From positions 6,510,001-6,574,000 of the forward strand of contig NZ_CP187970.1 of NCBI RefSeq assembly GCF_049942825.1: a DNA stretch of 64,000 bases, read 5' to 3'. Position 1 is the stretch's first letter, and every line of letters begins with the position of its first letter. Made by a program: the position numbers and the translations under genes. Under the pieces are notes generated by a model. That model saw only the letters and a list, made by a program, of their open reading frames with translations, made no database searches and was not told where the DNA came from. Of the stretch, positions 43,802 to 52,704 are shown in pieces. Source of the stretch: Paenibacillus_G sp049942825 (GTDB lineage: Bacteria; Bacillota; Bacilli; Paenibacillales; NBRC-103111).

Positions 43802-44215
43802 TTACCTAGAATGAGAATCCATATAGTTTTGCAAAATGAGCGCAGCCGCCATCTTGTCGATGACCTGCTTTCGTTTCTTGCGGGAGACGTCCGCCTCCAG
43901 CAGCGTACGGGTAGCGGAGACGGTCGTAAGGCGTTCGTCCCACAGGTGAACCGGCATCTCTAGTGTTTCATGCAAAGTTTGGGAGAATGCAATACAAATT
44001 TCTCCACGGGGGCCTATCGTGTTATTCATATTCTTCGGCAGACCGACGACAATCTCGGTCACGCCGTACTGCTCGATAATTTCCCGAAGGCGGGTGAGGT
44101 CGCGTTCCTGCGTCGTCCGGCGGATCACCTCAAGACCCTGTGCCGTCCAGCCGAGCTCGTCGCTGACCGCCACGCCGATCGTTTTGTCCCCATAATCGAG
44201 TCCCATGTAGCGCAT
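43802..44215 (-). CDS. ruvX: Holliday junction resolvase-like RuvX / YqgF
   Basis: 137 residues. RNase H fold: MGLDYGDKTIGVAVSD carries the first catalytic Asp, VVGLPKNMNNTIGPRG and LWDERLTTVSATRTL follow, and DKMAAALILQNYMDS ends the domain with the last Asp. The family processes 16S rRNA 3' ends or Holliday junctions. Member of the conserved alaS-ireB-ruvX block. Confidence 0.93.
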   Translation of the reverse strand: MRYMGLDYGDKTIGVAVSDELGWTAQGLEVIRRTTQERDLTRLREIIEQYGVTEIVVGLPKNMNNTIGPRGEICIAFSQTLHETLEMPVHLWDERLTTVSATRTLLEADVSRKKRKQVIDKMAAALILQNYMDSHSR

Positions 44216-44280
44216 GCTGCCTGCTCCCTTACGGAGGTGGCCGACCGGAAGGTCCGCCGCCTGCCGCTTTTCCGTGCAAC

Positions 44281-44544
44281 TTAAGATTTGTGGTTCTGCA
44301 GATAGGACCGGACGAGCTCTTCGATCAATTCGTCGCGCTCCCTCTTGCGGATCATGCTCCGCGCATTGTTGTGGCGCGGGATGTAAGCCGGATCGCCGGA
44401 GAGCAGATATCCGACGATTTGGTTGATCGGATTATACCCTTTCTCCTGGAGGGCATCATACACGGCGAGTATGACTTCTCTGGGCGAAGTCTCGATCTCC
44501 TCCGCTTTTACGTTAAACTTCATCGTTTTATCCATCGAACTCAC
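44281..44544 (-). CDS. ireB: IreB/ReoM family regulatory phosphoprotein (YrzL)
   Basis: 87 residues. MDKTMKFN near the start contains the Thr that PASTA kinases phosphorylate in ReoM/IreB; ILAVYDALQEKGYNPINQIVGYLLSGDPAYI is the family core. ReoM controls ClpCP-dependent turnover of MurA and so peptidoglycan synthesis. GTG 44544 is preferred because GGGGGTG is six bases upstream, whereas the ATG three codons later is too far away. In the usual place between alaS and ruvX. Confidence 0.9.
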   Translation of the reverse strand: MSSMDKTMKFNVKAEEIETSPREVILAVYDALQEKGYNPINQIVGYLLSGDPAYIPRHNNARSMIRKRERDELIEELVRSYLQNHKS

Positions 44545-44623
44545 GCTGAGCACCCCCTGCCATCATCTTACACTCTCTTATTCGCCATTTGTCGAAAAAT
44601 TCCTCTTGACAAGCAAAATTTAT

Positions 44624-47245
44624 TTATTTGGAACCGAGCAGCCCTTCGACGCTCTCCAGCGCCTCCTGCAGCTTCGAGGCATCCTTGCCGCCTGCCTGCG
44701 CCATGTCGGGACGTCCGCCGCCGCTGCCTCCGCAGCGTACAGCCACTTCCTTGATGAGCTTGCCGGCATGGTAGCCTTGAGCCACGAGATCCGGGGTAAC
44801 GGCTGCTACGAGGTTAACTTTGTCTTCCGCCGGTGCCCCAAGCACGATCACGGCCGAGCCCAGCTTCGACTTCATCTGGTCGACGATGTTGCGCAGAGAC
44901 TCCATATCCGCCGCGGATACCTGGGCAGCCAGCAGCTGAACGCCGTTCACGTTCCGGACCTGATCGGTCAACGACCCGGCTTCGATACCGCCGAGCTTCG
45001 CCTTCAGCGACTCGTTCTCGCGGGAGAGTTCCTTGATCTGGCCGAACAGGGCGTCGATGCGCTTCGGCACGTCGGCGATGTTCGACTTGAGCAGCGACGA
45101 AGCGTCGCGGAGCAGCTGGAGCTGGCCGTCGAGATACTGGTACGCATGGCGGCCTGTCGTCGCCTCGATCCGGCGTACGCCCGATCCGATGCCCGACTCG
45201 CTGATGATCTTGAAGAGGCCGATCTGGCTCGTGTTCTGAACGTGGCAGCCGCCGCACAGCTCGAGGCTGTAGCCGCCGACCTTCACGACGCGGACCACGT
45301 CGCCGTACTTCTCGCCGAAGAGGGCCATCGCGCCCATTGCCTTCGCTTCCGCGATCGGCTTCAGGGAGATGTCGACCTCGGTCGTCTTCCAGATCTGCGC
45401 GTTCACCCGGCGCTCGATCTCCTGCAGCTCTTCGGCTGAGATCGAACCGAAGTGCGAGAAGTCGAAGCGCAGACGCTCCGGCGCTACGAGGGAACCCGCC
45501 TGGTTGACGTGCTCGCCGAGCACTTCCTTGAGCGCCTTGTGGAGCAGGTGAGTCGCGGTATGGTTCTTGATGATATCCTCACGCACTTCCTGCGTGACGG
45601 TTGCCTGCACGGAATCCCCTTTGCGGAGCACGCCGGCTTCCACCACCACGGTATGCACGTGCTGGCCGTGCGGTGCCTTCGTAACGTCCTCCACTTTCAG
45701 CACCGTATCGCCGGCCGTAATGTAGCCGTGGTCGCTGACCTGTCCGCCGCTCTCGGCGTAGAACGGAGTCACGTCCAGGATCACCTGGCACGTTTCGCCG
45801 GTGCCGACAAGATCCACGAACTGGTTCTCATGGACCACCGCGATCACTTTAGCAGGTGTTACCAAATCAGTATAACCAACAAACTCGCTTTTAACCGTGA
45901 AGTCGGCCAGCGGGCCGCCCTGTGTCTGCATGCTGCCGGAATCCTGACGTGCTGCACGGGCGCGGTCACGCTGCTCCTGCATCGCGGCATCGAAGCCTTC
46001 GCGGTCGACAGTCATGCCCTTCTCCGCAGCGAAGTCCTCGGTCAGGTCGAACGGGAAGCCATACGTATCGTAGAGCTTGAACGCATCTGGACCGGAAATC
46101 TGAGTGGAGCCCGCCTGGCGGGCCTTCTCCGCCATCTCGCCGAGAATCGCAAGTCCGTCGGACAGAGTCTCGTGGAAGCGCTCCTCTTCCGTGCGGATGA
46201 CCTTCTCGATGAATTCGCGCTTCTGGACAACCTCCGGATAGTAGACGCCCATCACTTCGCCTACGATCGGTGTCAGCAGGTACAGGAACGGCTTATCCAT
46301 GCCGAGCACCTTGCCATAGCGGACCGCACGGCGCAACAGACGGCGGATCACATAGCCGCGGCCTTCGTTGGACGGCAGGACGCCGTCGCCGACGGAGAAC
46401 GCCACCGTACGGATGTGGTCCGCAATAACCTTCAGCGCCACGTCGAACTCTTCGTTCTCCTTGTATTTCACTCCGGCCAGCTCGCAGGTCTTTTGGATCA
46501 TCGGCTGGAACAGGTCGGTGTCGAAGTTCGAGTCTACGTCCTGCAGGATCGATGCAAAGCGCTCAAGACCCGCGCCCGTATCGATGTTCTTGTTCGGCAG
46601 CGGCGTATAGGAGCCGTCCTTGTTGTGGTTGAACTGCGAGAAGACGAGGTTCCATACTTCGAGGAAGCGCTCATTCTCGCCGCCCGGCCAGCACTCCGGA
46701 TCGTTCAGGTCGCCGTACTTCTCGCCGCGGTCGTAGAAGATCTCCGTACACGGTCCGCAAGGGCCTTCGCCGATATCCCAGAAGTTCTCCTCCAGCTTGT
46801 AGATGCGCTCCGCCGGGAGCCCGATCTTCTTGTTCCAGTAGTCGAACGCTTCCGTATCCTCCGGGTAGACGGTCACGGACAGTCGCTCCGGATCGAAGCC
46901 GATCCACTCGGGGCTCGTCAGGAACTCCCACGCCCATGTGATGACTTCTTCCTTGAAGTAGTCGCCGATGGAGAAGTTGCCGAGCATCTCGAAAAAGGTA
47001 TGGTGGCGGCGCGTCTTGCCGACATTCTCGATGTCGTTGGTGCGGATACACTTCTGCGAGTTCGCGATCCGCGGATTCTCCGGTACGACGCGGCCGTCGA
47101 AGTACGGCTTCAGCGGCGCCATCCCCGCGTTGATCCACAGCAGCGACGGGTCGTTATGCGGAACGAGCGGCGCGCTCGGCTCGATTTTGTGTCCTTTGCT
47201 TTCGAAGAACTGCAGCCATTTGGAACGGATTTCACTGGCTTTCAT
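44624..47245 (-). CDS. alaS: alanyl-tRNA synthetase
   Basis: 873 residues, full length. Class II catalytic core at the N-terminus (RSKWLQFFESKGH, motif 1-3 region), tRNA-recognition domain, editing domain with the zinc ligands HTATH and ELCGGCHVQ, and the C-terminal oligomerisation/DHHA1 domain (CGGSGGGRPDMAQAGG). ATG 47245 follows AAAAGGAG; a longer frame to 47296 overlaps the T-box terminator. Expression is controlled by the T-box leader upstream. Confidence 0.97.
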   Translation of the reverse strand: MKASEIRSKWLQFFESKGHKIEPSAPLVPHNDPSLLWINAGMAPLKPYFDGRVVPENPRIANSQKCIRTNDIENVGKTRRHHTFFEMLGNFSIGDYFKEEVITWAWEFLTSPEWIGFDPERLSVTVYPEDTEAFDYWNKKIGLPAERIYKLEENFWDIGEGPCGPCTEIFYDRGEKYGDLNDPECWPGGENERFLEVWNLVFSQFNHNKDGSYTPLPNKNIDTGAGLERFASILQDVDSNFDTDLFQPMIQKTCELAGVKYKENEEFDVALKVIADHIRTVAFSVGDGVLPSNEGRGYVIRRLLRRAVRYGKVLGMDKPFLYLLTPIVGEVMGVYYPEVVQKREFIEKVIRTEEERFHETLSDGLAILGEMAEKARQAGSTQISGPDAFKLYDTYGFPFDLTEDFAAEKGMTVDREGFDAAMQEQRDRARAARQDSGSMQTQGGPLADFTVKSEFVGYTDLVTPAKVIAVVHENQFVDLVGTGETCQVILDVTPFYAESGGQVSDHGYITAGDTVLKVEDVTKAPHGQHVHTVVVEAGVLRKGDSVQATVTQEVREDIIKNHTATHLLHKALKEVLGEHVNQAGSLVAPERLRFDFSHFGSISAEELQEIERRVNAQIWKTTEVDISLKPIAEAKAMGAMALFGEKYGDVVRVVKVGGYSLELCGGCHVQNTSQIGLFKIISESGIGSGVRRIEATTGRHAYQYLDGQLQLLRDASSLLKSNIADVPKRIDALFGQIKELSRENESLKAKLGGIEAGSLTDQVRNVNGVQLLAAQVSAADMESLRNIVDQMKSKLGSAVIVLGAPAEDKVNLVAAVTPDLVAQGYHAGKLIKEVAVRCGGSGGGRPDMAQAGGKDASKLQEALESVEGLLGSK

Positions 47246-47293
47246 GACGGTAACTCCTTTTATGGTAGGTTTGGGGAACACAGGGGTGAAAAA

Positions 47294-47596
47294 CAAAAAA
47301 ACGCCCCTGAAAAACAGGGACGAGTTGCTCGCGGTACCACCCTGGTTATTGCGCGGCGCAGCCCCTGTTCAAGGCGGCCCTGCAATCTCCTTAGACAAGA
47401 CGATAACGGGTCTTGAGACCGGCGGAGTTGATCCGCGCTCCGAAAGTAGCGTTCAGTCATTCTTCATCAGGAAGGCATTCGCAGCGGGGAATGGGCCTCT
47501 CCGGCACCGGTTCCTCAGCCTTCTCTCTGGCTAATGGGCTATGACCTACTGAATTTCATCTTCGCTTTGACGGGATAGGCTTACTTGGGTATTCCT
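47294..47596 (-). ncRNA. T-box riboswitch leader of alaS
   Basis: On the minus strand the T-box core AGGGTGGTACCGCG (47330-47343) is followed directly by a terminator, CCCTG/CAGGGG with seven T (47294-47320). Upstream is a long stem I region with GAGAGAAGG- and AGTAG/CTACT-type pairing. A GCU triplet in GAACGCUACU (47448-47450), next to the stem I 3' strand, is the probable specifier and codes alanine. Uncharged tRNA-Ala would stabilise the antiterminator. Confidence 0.9.
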
Positions 47597-47602
47597 TCCC
47601 AA

Positions 47603-47632
47603 AGTATACCCGGACGAAGGTCGGCATGTCAA
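47603..47632 (-). promoter_or_regulatory. SigA promoter of the alaS T-box transcript
   Basis: TTGACA (47627-47632) and TATACT (47603-47608) on the minus strand with an 18-base spacer; start expected near 47596. Confidence 0.75.
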
Positions 47633-47730
47633 CTTGGGTCCGCTAGGGAGCAACTCTCCTCCGAAGAGACCCGTAACGGTCACCACCGCCGATTCAAGAT
47701 TCATGATCAATATTCCCGGGGTCCGGGACC

Positions 47731-48012
47731 TTAGTTCCAGCTCATCCGGGTGACAAGCCGGTGCTTGAACAAACTGAGCACGAAGTCGATATAGTAGTCC
47801 TCGCGGACAATCCACTGGTACTCCTCGTGGCCGTGTGCAGAGAAGAGCACATCCGTAAGGACATGGTTGTCGTTGAAATGATCGCGGATGCGCTTCACCG
47901 CTTTTTCCAGCTCGGCATCCGGGCTGTGGAGCTTCATGCGGAACTCGATATCCTGCCCTGATGCATCCTCTTCTATGGTCAGCAGCTCGGGATTGTATTC
48001 ATAGTGAAGCAT
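47731..48012 (-). CDS. small conserved-looking hypothetical protein
   Basis: 93 residues, no signal or membrane segment. It is acidic and aromatic-rich (EYNPELLTIEEDASGQDIEF, HGHEEYQWIVREDYYIDFVLSLFKHRL). GGAGG lies close to the ATG and the composition is protein-like throughout. I do not recognise the family. It lies upstream of the alaS promoter on the same strand. Confidence 0.65.
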   Translation of the reverse strand: MLHYEYNPELLTIEEDASGQDIEFRMKLHSPDAELEKAVKRIRDHFNDNHVLTDVLFSAHGHEEYQWIVREDYYIDFVLSLFKHRLVTRMSWN

Positions 48013-48202
48013 GGAACTGCCTCCTTACCTTGGACAAATGACAGCTTGGCTGCAGGCCGGTTCCCTCGTGGGGCCGTTCCTATAGTAACTATCTCATAGA
48101 GGACACGCCAATGCAATCATCAGAAGGCCACGGCCGGCTGACTGGCGGCTTATGAGTAAAGCTCGTGAACTTTAAAATGCTGATTCATACTTCGGCGCGT
48201 TG

Positions 48203-48321
48203 AAGGGATGGGCAGGCGGTTCCAGCCGCTGTTGAAATCGTGTCCTCTCATTGAATTTTGAATAGGTACAGGACACGACTTCAAAGGCGGCACGTAAACT
48301 CCCCCCCTGCCCATTCCCTCT
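48203..48321. repeat. long imperfect inverted repeat (~120 nt)
   Basis: The inner arms GTTGAAATCGTGTCCT (48231-48246) and AGGACACGACTTCAA (48270-48284) pair with one mismatch. The flanks continue to pair: GCCGC with GCGGC, and outermost GGGATGGGCAGG with CCTGCCCATTCCC. The whole folds into one long hairpin with a 23-base loop. It could be a structured RNA or a small non-autonomous element; no T-run follows. Confidence 0.6.
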
Positions 48322-48385
48322 TGGAGTCGGCTGAGTGCTTTGGCGCCAGTTAGAAAGACTCAACACCTATCCCCAGCCCAACAGC

Positions 48386-48407
48386 AAAAGAGCCTGCAGA
48401 CGCAGGC
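48386..48407 (-). terminator. terminator of the AI-2E family permease gene
   Basis: On the minus strand GCCTGC and GCAGGC pair around four bases, then TCTTTTGCT follows. Confidence 0.55.
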
Positions 48408-48482
48408 CCTCCGTAGAATCAACTATGCCGCTTTTGTTCACCTGCCCAATTCAAAGCCCCACTCCCCCTGCCCCCTCCACAC

Positions 48483-49556
48483 TTAAGTCGGGGTCCGGCG
48501 GTGAATATAATAGGTAAACACATGCTGCAGGATCACCTTCATTACGGCAAAGAAGGGAACAGCCAGAATCAGGCCGGCGATACCCGCGATCTCCCCGCCT
48601 ACGAGAAGGGCGAAGATGATGAAGAGCGGATGCATCTTCAGCGAACGGCCGACGACCTGCGGCGAGATCACATTGCCTTCCATGATCTGGCAGGCCGTGT
48701 TGACGAGAATGACGAAGAGCACCATTTTGAGGGAGATGGTTGCCGCTACGATCAGCGCTGGAGCCGCCCCAAGGAAAGGACCCAGGTACGGAATGATGTT
48801 GAACACCGCCACCACGCAGGCCAGCAGCAGGGCATAGGGCATCCCGATCAGCCAGTAGCCGATGTACGCGAGCAGCCCGACGATCATGCATACGGTGAAC
48901 TGCCCGCGGATGTAATTGCCCAGGGCCGTATCGATATCCATCAGCATCGAGACGATCTCCTTGCGGTGATTACGCGGGACGATAGCCAGTGTCGTTTTTT
49001 CCAGCAGCTGAAAATCCTTGAGGATGTAGAACGCCACAAATGGGATGATGAAGATCAGGAACAGCGTATTGATCGTATTGCCGATCGAATGGATGTAATT
49101 CGCGATGGCCAGGGAGACCCCGTTCTCGAGCTTCGAGAGTGACTGGTTGATCCCCGTCCGCACGCTGTCCGGCAGGAACTGCAGATCATTCATGTTCTGT
49201 ACGACATTCTGCGCCTTGAAGGCCACATCCGGCATGTGCTCGTTGAGCTCGGCCAGCTGGCGAACGAACATCGGGATGATGTTCATGAGCACCACCGTGG
49301 TGGAGGTGATGAAGACCGCGTAGATCAGCAGCACGGCGATGGTCCTAGGCACCTTTCGCGCCCCAAGCAGAGTGACCACCGGGTTAAGGACGTACGAAAT
49401 AATCATCGCGATGATGAACGGCGTCAGGATCTCCCGAAGAAATTGATATATGCCCACGAACAAGGGGCGGAGCTGCTGCAGCATGAACAAAATGATCAAG
49501 GCAAGCAGGATATACACCATCCCGAGCAGCAGACTGCTCTTCGTAAACCGTTCCAT
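48483..49556 (-). CDS. AI-2E family / PerM-type transporter (YrrI)
   Basis: About 357 residues. Two N-terminal membrane segments (SLLLGMVYILLALIILFML; IIAMIISYVLNPVV), an amphipathic central region, and a C-terminal membrane half with FNIIPYLGPFLGAAPAL, the diagnostic motif, and ISPQVVGRSLKMHPLFIIFALLVGG. Family members export small molecules or ions; AI-2 export is shown for few. In B. subtilis yrrI also lies just upstream of alaS. ATG 49556 (after GGGGAGGGGG) is used; the frame to 49727 is not protein-like. Confidence 0.88.
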   Translation of the reverse strand: MERFTKSSLLLGMVYILLALIILFMLQQLRPLFVGIYQFLREILTPFIIAMIISYVLNPVVTLLGARKVPRTIAVLLIYAVFITSTTVVLMNIIPMFVRQLAELNEHMPDVAFKAQNVVQNMNDLQFLPDSVRTGINQSLSKLENGVSLAIANYIHSIGNTINTLFLIFIIPFVAFYILKDFQLLEKTTLAIVPRNHRKEIVSMLMDIDTALGNYIRGQFTVCMIVGLLAYIGYWLIGMPYALLLACVVAVFNIIPYLGPFLGAAPALIVAATISLKMVLFVILVNTACQIMEGNVISPQVVGRSLKMHPLFIIFALLVGGEIAGIAGLILAVPFFAVMKVILQHVFTYYIHRRTPT

Positions 49557-49999
49557 AGCCAGCCCCCTCCCCTTCCGGGCCAAATTCGGTACGCTCCCCG
49601 TGCAGAGCCCCGTTTCTTCCGTAGCGTACCAGTTCCCCATGCATCGCTTGGCCTGGGCCGAAGCCCGTCCGAGCGGACGAGAACGGAGTCCCTCCATTCT
49701 CTGCTCGTTACAGTATATGTAGGACATCTCCCGCTTAACCCTGCAGGCCCGTCTTCTGCCTGATCAAGCCGCTCCCGGCTTGGGGAGAAGAAGCCGATCT
49801 GTCCTCCGCCCGCATATGCTGCCGCAGGCCGGAATACAATGAGGGGGATGAGCAAGGCACAGCCTGCGGAGCAAGTTAAAAAAACGAGCTGAATCGAATT
49901 CTACTCTCCATATGGGAACAAAAAACACCGCCCCGGTAAGGTCTTCCGACCTTCGGACAGCGGTGCTGGTCACCCTTCCCCTTCCGGGGAATTCAGGCG
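49557..49999. other. intergenic region upstream of the AI-2E permease gene
   Basis: Only the terminator of the zinc-ribbon gene (49921-49965) is recognisable. Open frames here are short and lack ribosome sites. Confidence 0.4.
49921..49965 (-). terminator. terminator of the cymR-iscS-yrrD-zinc ribbon gene group
   Basis: On the minus strand CACCGC pairs with GCGGTG, enclosing GGTCGGAAGACC, followed by TTTTTTG. Confidence 0.75.
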
Positions 50000-50197
50000 T
50001 TAATTCGCGTGAACTTGCGGCATTTCTTCTTCAAAGAACAAATCATCCAGAGAGCTCAGCGTGCCGTCTTCTTCCACCTGGAAGACCGACATTTTCTCTC
50101 CGTTGACGGACAATTCGATAAAGCATCCCCAGCAGTAGAACTGATGGGAACCGATTTTGCCGATATCTTTGGAATTGCAGTTTGGACAACGTAGCAT
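50000..50197 (-). CDS. small zinc-ribbon protein
   Basis: 65 residues. MLRCPNCNSKDIGKIGSHQFYCWGCFIEL contains two CxxC pairs (CPNC, CWGC) of a zinc ribbon, followed by an acidic tail (FFEEEMPQ). It follows the PRC-barrel gene closely; GGGTGAT is upstream of the ATG. Function unknown; a comparable small gene lies between yrrD and yrrI in Bacillus. Confidence 0.75.
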   Translation of the reverse strand: MLRCPNCNSKDIGKIGSHQFYCWGCFIELSVNGEKMSVFQVEEDGTLSSLDDLFFEEEMPQVHAN

Positions 50198-50207
50198 CGG
50201 TATCACC

Positions 50208-50729
50208 CTATTCTTCTTTTGATTCGAAGATTTCTTGTAATGTATCGCTGGCATGGACGGGTACAATGAGTACATCCTCCCCGGCTTTCACCGAATCGGG
50301 AAGCGGCAGCCACTTGCGCCCCTCTCTTAAGTCCGTCAGGAAACCCTCGCTAAGCTCGTAACCTATTACCTTTATACCCTGATCCGCCTGGAGGTAAACA
50401 TCCTCAACAATCCCCAACTCGCGGCCGTTCGCCGTAAGCACCGGGATCCCCTTCACTTTACAGTCTCCGCAGATCAGACTGCGGTAAGGAACCTCCTCCG
50501 GGAGCCCGGCAATGACTTCCTCACAGGGGATCATCACCGCGTCCTCACCCAGAGCGGCCACATCCTCCGCACGGATGCACATCGGATCGGAATACCAGTG
50601 CTTCGTCTCCAGCAGGAGCATCCGCACCAGCCATTTCTCGTCCAGAAGAAGGTCTTTGACTTCGCCGGCCTGCTTGCCCGATTCCAGGCACATGACCGGC
50701 AGGCCGATGACATCGCGCGCTCTTCTCAA
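50208..50729 (-). CDS. PRC-barrel domain protein (YrrD-like)
   Basis: About 173 residues. Two PRC-barrel modules: VIGLPVMCLESGKQAGEVKDLLLDEKWLVRMLLLE, and KGIPVLTANGRELGIVEDVYLQADQGIKVIGYELS. Fold known from RimM and photosynthetic reaction centres; the function of YrrD is unknown. The TTG at 50729 has GAGGAG ten bases upstream, while the ATG at 50759 has none. Same place as B. subtilis yrrD, downstream of the cysteine desulfurase. Confidence 0.8.
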   Translation of the reverse strand: MRRARDVIGLPVMCLESGKQAGEVKDLLLDEKWLVRMLLLETKHWYSDPMCIRAEDVAALGEDAVMIPCEEVIAGLPEEVPYRSLICGDCKVKGIPVLTANGRELGIVEDVYLQADQGIKVIGYELSEGFLTDLREGRKWLPLPDSVKAGEDVLIVPVHASDTLQEIFESKEE

Positions 50730-50811
50730 GACTCGCTCACTCCTCTTCTGGCTGTTCATATCCCGGTGACGGAGGACCGGAAGCGCTAGGATGACTTACC
50801 TGAAAGTGCGC

Positions 50812-51957
50812 CTATCTGCGCAGACGGGTAACGATGTCTTGGACAGCTCCGGCAGCGGCAGCAATCTGCGCCTCATCATTGGTCCTTCCGAAGCTGAAGC
50901 GCACGGCCGAAGCCGTCACTTCCTCCGGAAGCCCCATGCTGCGCAGTACGTGCGACACCTCCAGCGAACCGGACGTGCACGCGGATCCGCTGGCCGCCGC
51001 CACACCCGCCAGATCCAGATTCATCAGCAGGCTCTCGGTCGATACCCCCGGGAAGCTGACGTTCAGGATGTGCGGGAGCCTCTCGGAAGGATGGCCGTTG
51101 ACGACATAGCCACCGGAACCGAGACGGCGTTCCAGCTCCATTACCATTTCTTGACGTAGTTTTTCCAACTTTTGTTGCATTTCATACCTTGCACCCTCAA
51201 AAATCTTCACCGCTTCGGCAAACCCGACAATGCCCGCAGTGTTCTCCGTACCCGCCCGGCGCTTGCGCTCCTGAGAGCCGCCGTACAGCAGGGGAACCAC
51301 CCGGGCCGACCTTGCTATATATAATGCACCAGTCCCCTTGGGACCGCTGAGCTTATGCGCGGAAAAACTCATAAGATCGACAGGCAGGCTGCCGAGGTCG
51401 ATAGGAATATGGCCAAGCGCCTGAACGGCATCCACATGAAACAGGATTCCCTTCTCTCTGGCGATGGCTCCGATCTCCTTCACGGGCTGAATCGTGCCGA
51501 CCTCATTGTTGGCGTACATAACGCTGATGAGGACCGTGTCCGGACGGACGGCCGCTTCCACATCGCGGGCCGACACCTGTCCGAACTTGTCGACCGGCAG
51601 GTAGGTGACTTCGTACCCGAACTTCTCCAGCCGCTCGCAGGCATGAAGCACCGCATGGTGTTCGATCTGAGTCGTAATGATATGACGCCCCCGGCCGGAA
51701 GAGGCTTCCGCCGCTCCGAAGATGGCGGTATTGTCGCTCTCCGTGCCGCCCCCGGTGAACACGAGTTCCGCCGGCGAGCAGCCGACGAACGCGCTGATCC
51801 GGTCCCGGGCCGCATTCAGAGCCGAGCGGGCATCGCGGCCCGCCCGGTGTGTGCTGGATGCGTTACCAAAATATTCCGACAAATAGGGCAGCATGCGCTC
51901 CACCACTGCCGGGTGAACCGGAGTCGTGGCCGCATGGTCCAAATAGATAGGATTCAA
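50812..51957 (-). CDS. cysteine desulfurase (IscS/YrvO)
   Basis: 381 residues. PLP enzyme that takes sulfur from cysteine; PLP lysine Lys202 in SFSAHKLSGPKG, HHAVLH for PLP stacking, and catalytic Cys327 in GSACTSGSLEVSHV. In B. subtilis YrvO donates sulfur to MnmA for tRNA 2-thiouridine. TTG start with GGTGA six bases upstream. Immediately downstream of cymR; its partner mnmA is close but divergent here. Confidence 0.93.
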   Translation of the reverse strand: MNPIYLDHAATTPVHPAVVERMLPYLSEYFGNASSTHRAGRDARSALNAARDRISAFVGCSPAELVFTGGGTESDNTAIFGAAEASSGRGRHIITTQIEHHAVLHACERLEKFGYEVTYLPVDKFGQVSARDVEAAVRPDTVLISVMYANNEVGTIQPVKEIGAIAREKGILFHVDAVQALGHIPIDLGSLPVDLMSFSAHKLSGPKGTGALYIARSARVVPLLYGGSQERKRRAGTENTAGIVGFAEAVKIFEGARYEMQQKLEKLRQEMVMELERRLGSGGYVVNGHPSERLPHILNVSFPGVSTESLLMNLDLAGVAAASGSACTSGSLEVSHVLRSMGLPEEVTASAVRFSFGRTNDEAQIAAAAGAVQDIVTRLRR

Positions 51958-51991
51958 GTCAAGTCACCGCATTCTCGTGAAGAATTCATTC

Positions 51992-52411
51992 CTAGATATA
52001 GAACATGTAGCTGTCGCCGCTGCCCTCATCCTTGAATGAGATAAGATCAGCCAGAGTGGTCGAATCCAGCACTTCCGCGATTCCGTCACGGATTCGCATC
52101 CACAGGTGCCTCTTCGCCGGATCGTCCTCTTCCGTAAAGTCTACGGGCGAGATCGGCCCTTCGAGCACCCGGATCACGTCGCCGGCAGAAATCTCTTCCG
52201 GCGCTTTCGACAGGATGTAGCCGCCATAGGCGCCGCGGATGCTTTTCACCAGTCCCGCGTTGCGCAGAGGCGCGACCAATTGCTCGAGGTAGTGCTCCGA
52301 GAGCTGATGCTTTTCCGCGATGCTTTTGAGTGAGGTAGGGCCTTCTCCGAACTTTGTCGCCAGCTCCATCATGATGGTAAGCCCGTAGCGGCCTTTGGTG
52401 GAAATCTTCAA
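51992..52411 (-). CDS. cymR: Rrf2-family regulator CymR
   Basis: 139 residues. MKISTKGRYGLTIMMELA ... LSEHYLEQLVAPLRNAGLVKSIRGAYGGYIL is the Rrf2 winged helix. There is no cysteine, so it cannot be an Fe-S sensing IscR; this fits CymR, which represses cysteine and sulfur metabolism with CysK. TTG 52411 is preceded by GAGGTG seven bases upstream. First gene of the group with iscS, matching B. subtilis order. A small palindrome (52545-52558) lies upstream. Confidence 0.9.
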   Translation of the reverse strand: MKISTKGRYGLTIMMELATKFGEGPTSLKSIAEKHQLSEHYLEQLVAPLRNAGLVKSIRGAYGGYILSKAPEEISAGDVIRVLEGPISPVDFTEEDDPAKRHLWMRIRDGIAEVLDSTTLADLISFKDEGSGDSYMFYI

Positions 52412-52544
52412 TTCAAAGCACCTCGTTTTGGTTTCAAAAAGTGCAAGTTTCTTACGGTCCATGAAATCACAAGCCGGAATTAAAACTCGCCTTGGACGGA
52501 CTGCAATCAGACCACCGGCAGAGCCGGTCCCTTCCTGACAATCC

Positions 52545-52558
52545 ATACATTAGTGTAT
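52545..52558. promoter_or_regulatory. palindrome upstream of cymR
   Basis: ATACATTAGTGTAT (5-4-5, perfect) lies 134 bases before the cymR start and 74 bases upstream of the mnmA -35, within the shared divergent promoter region. Possible operator; no regulator can be assigned. Confidence 0.35.
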
Positions 52559-52631
52559 CGTTTCTATGGTAACATAAAACCTTCTACTATGGGAGAAATT
52601 CCGTGACATATTGTTGAAAATTTTTTCCGCT

Positions 52632-52660
52632 TTGGAGCTGGAGCCCTTCCCGTGTATAAT
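52632..52660 (+). promoter_or_regulatory. promoter of mnmA
   Basis: TTGGAG (52632-52637), 17 bases, TATAAT (52655-52660); 45 bases before the ATG. Confidence 0.6.
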
Positions 52661-52704
52661 GGGAAACAGATGTACGGATTGTACAGCAAAGCGAGGTAAT
52701 GAAC

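Larger units (their letters stand above)
48013..48482. other. 470-bp intergenic region with a long imperfect hairpin
   Basis: No gene seen. Contains the long inverted repeat 48203-48321 and the terminator of the AI-2E family permease gene. Confidence 0.5.
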
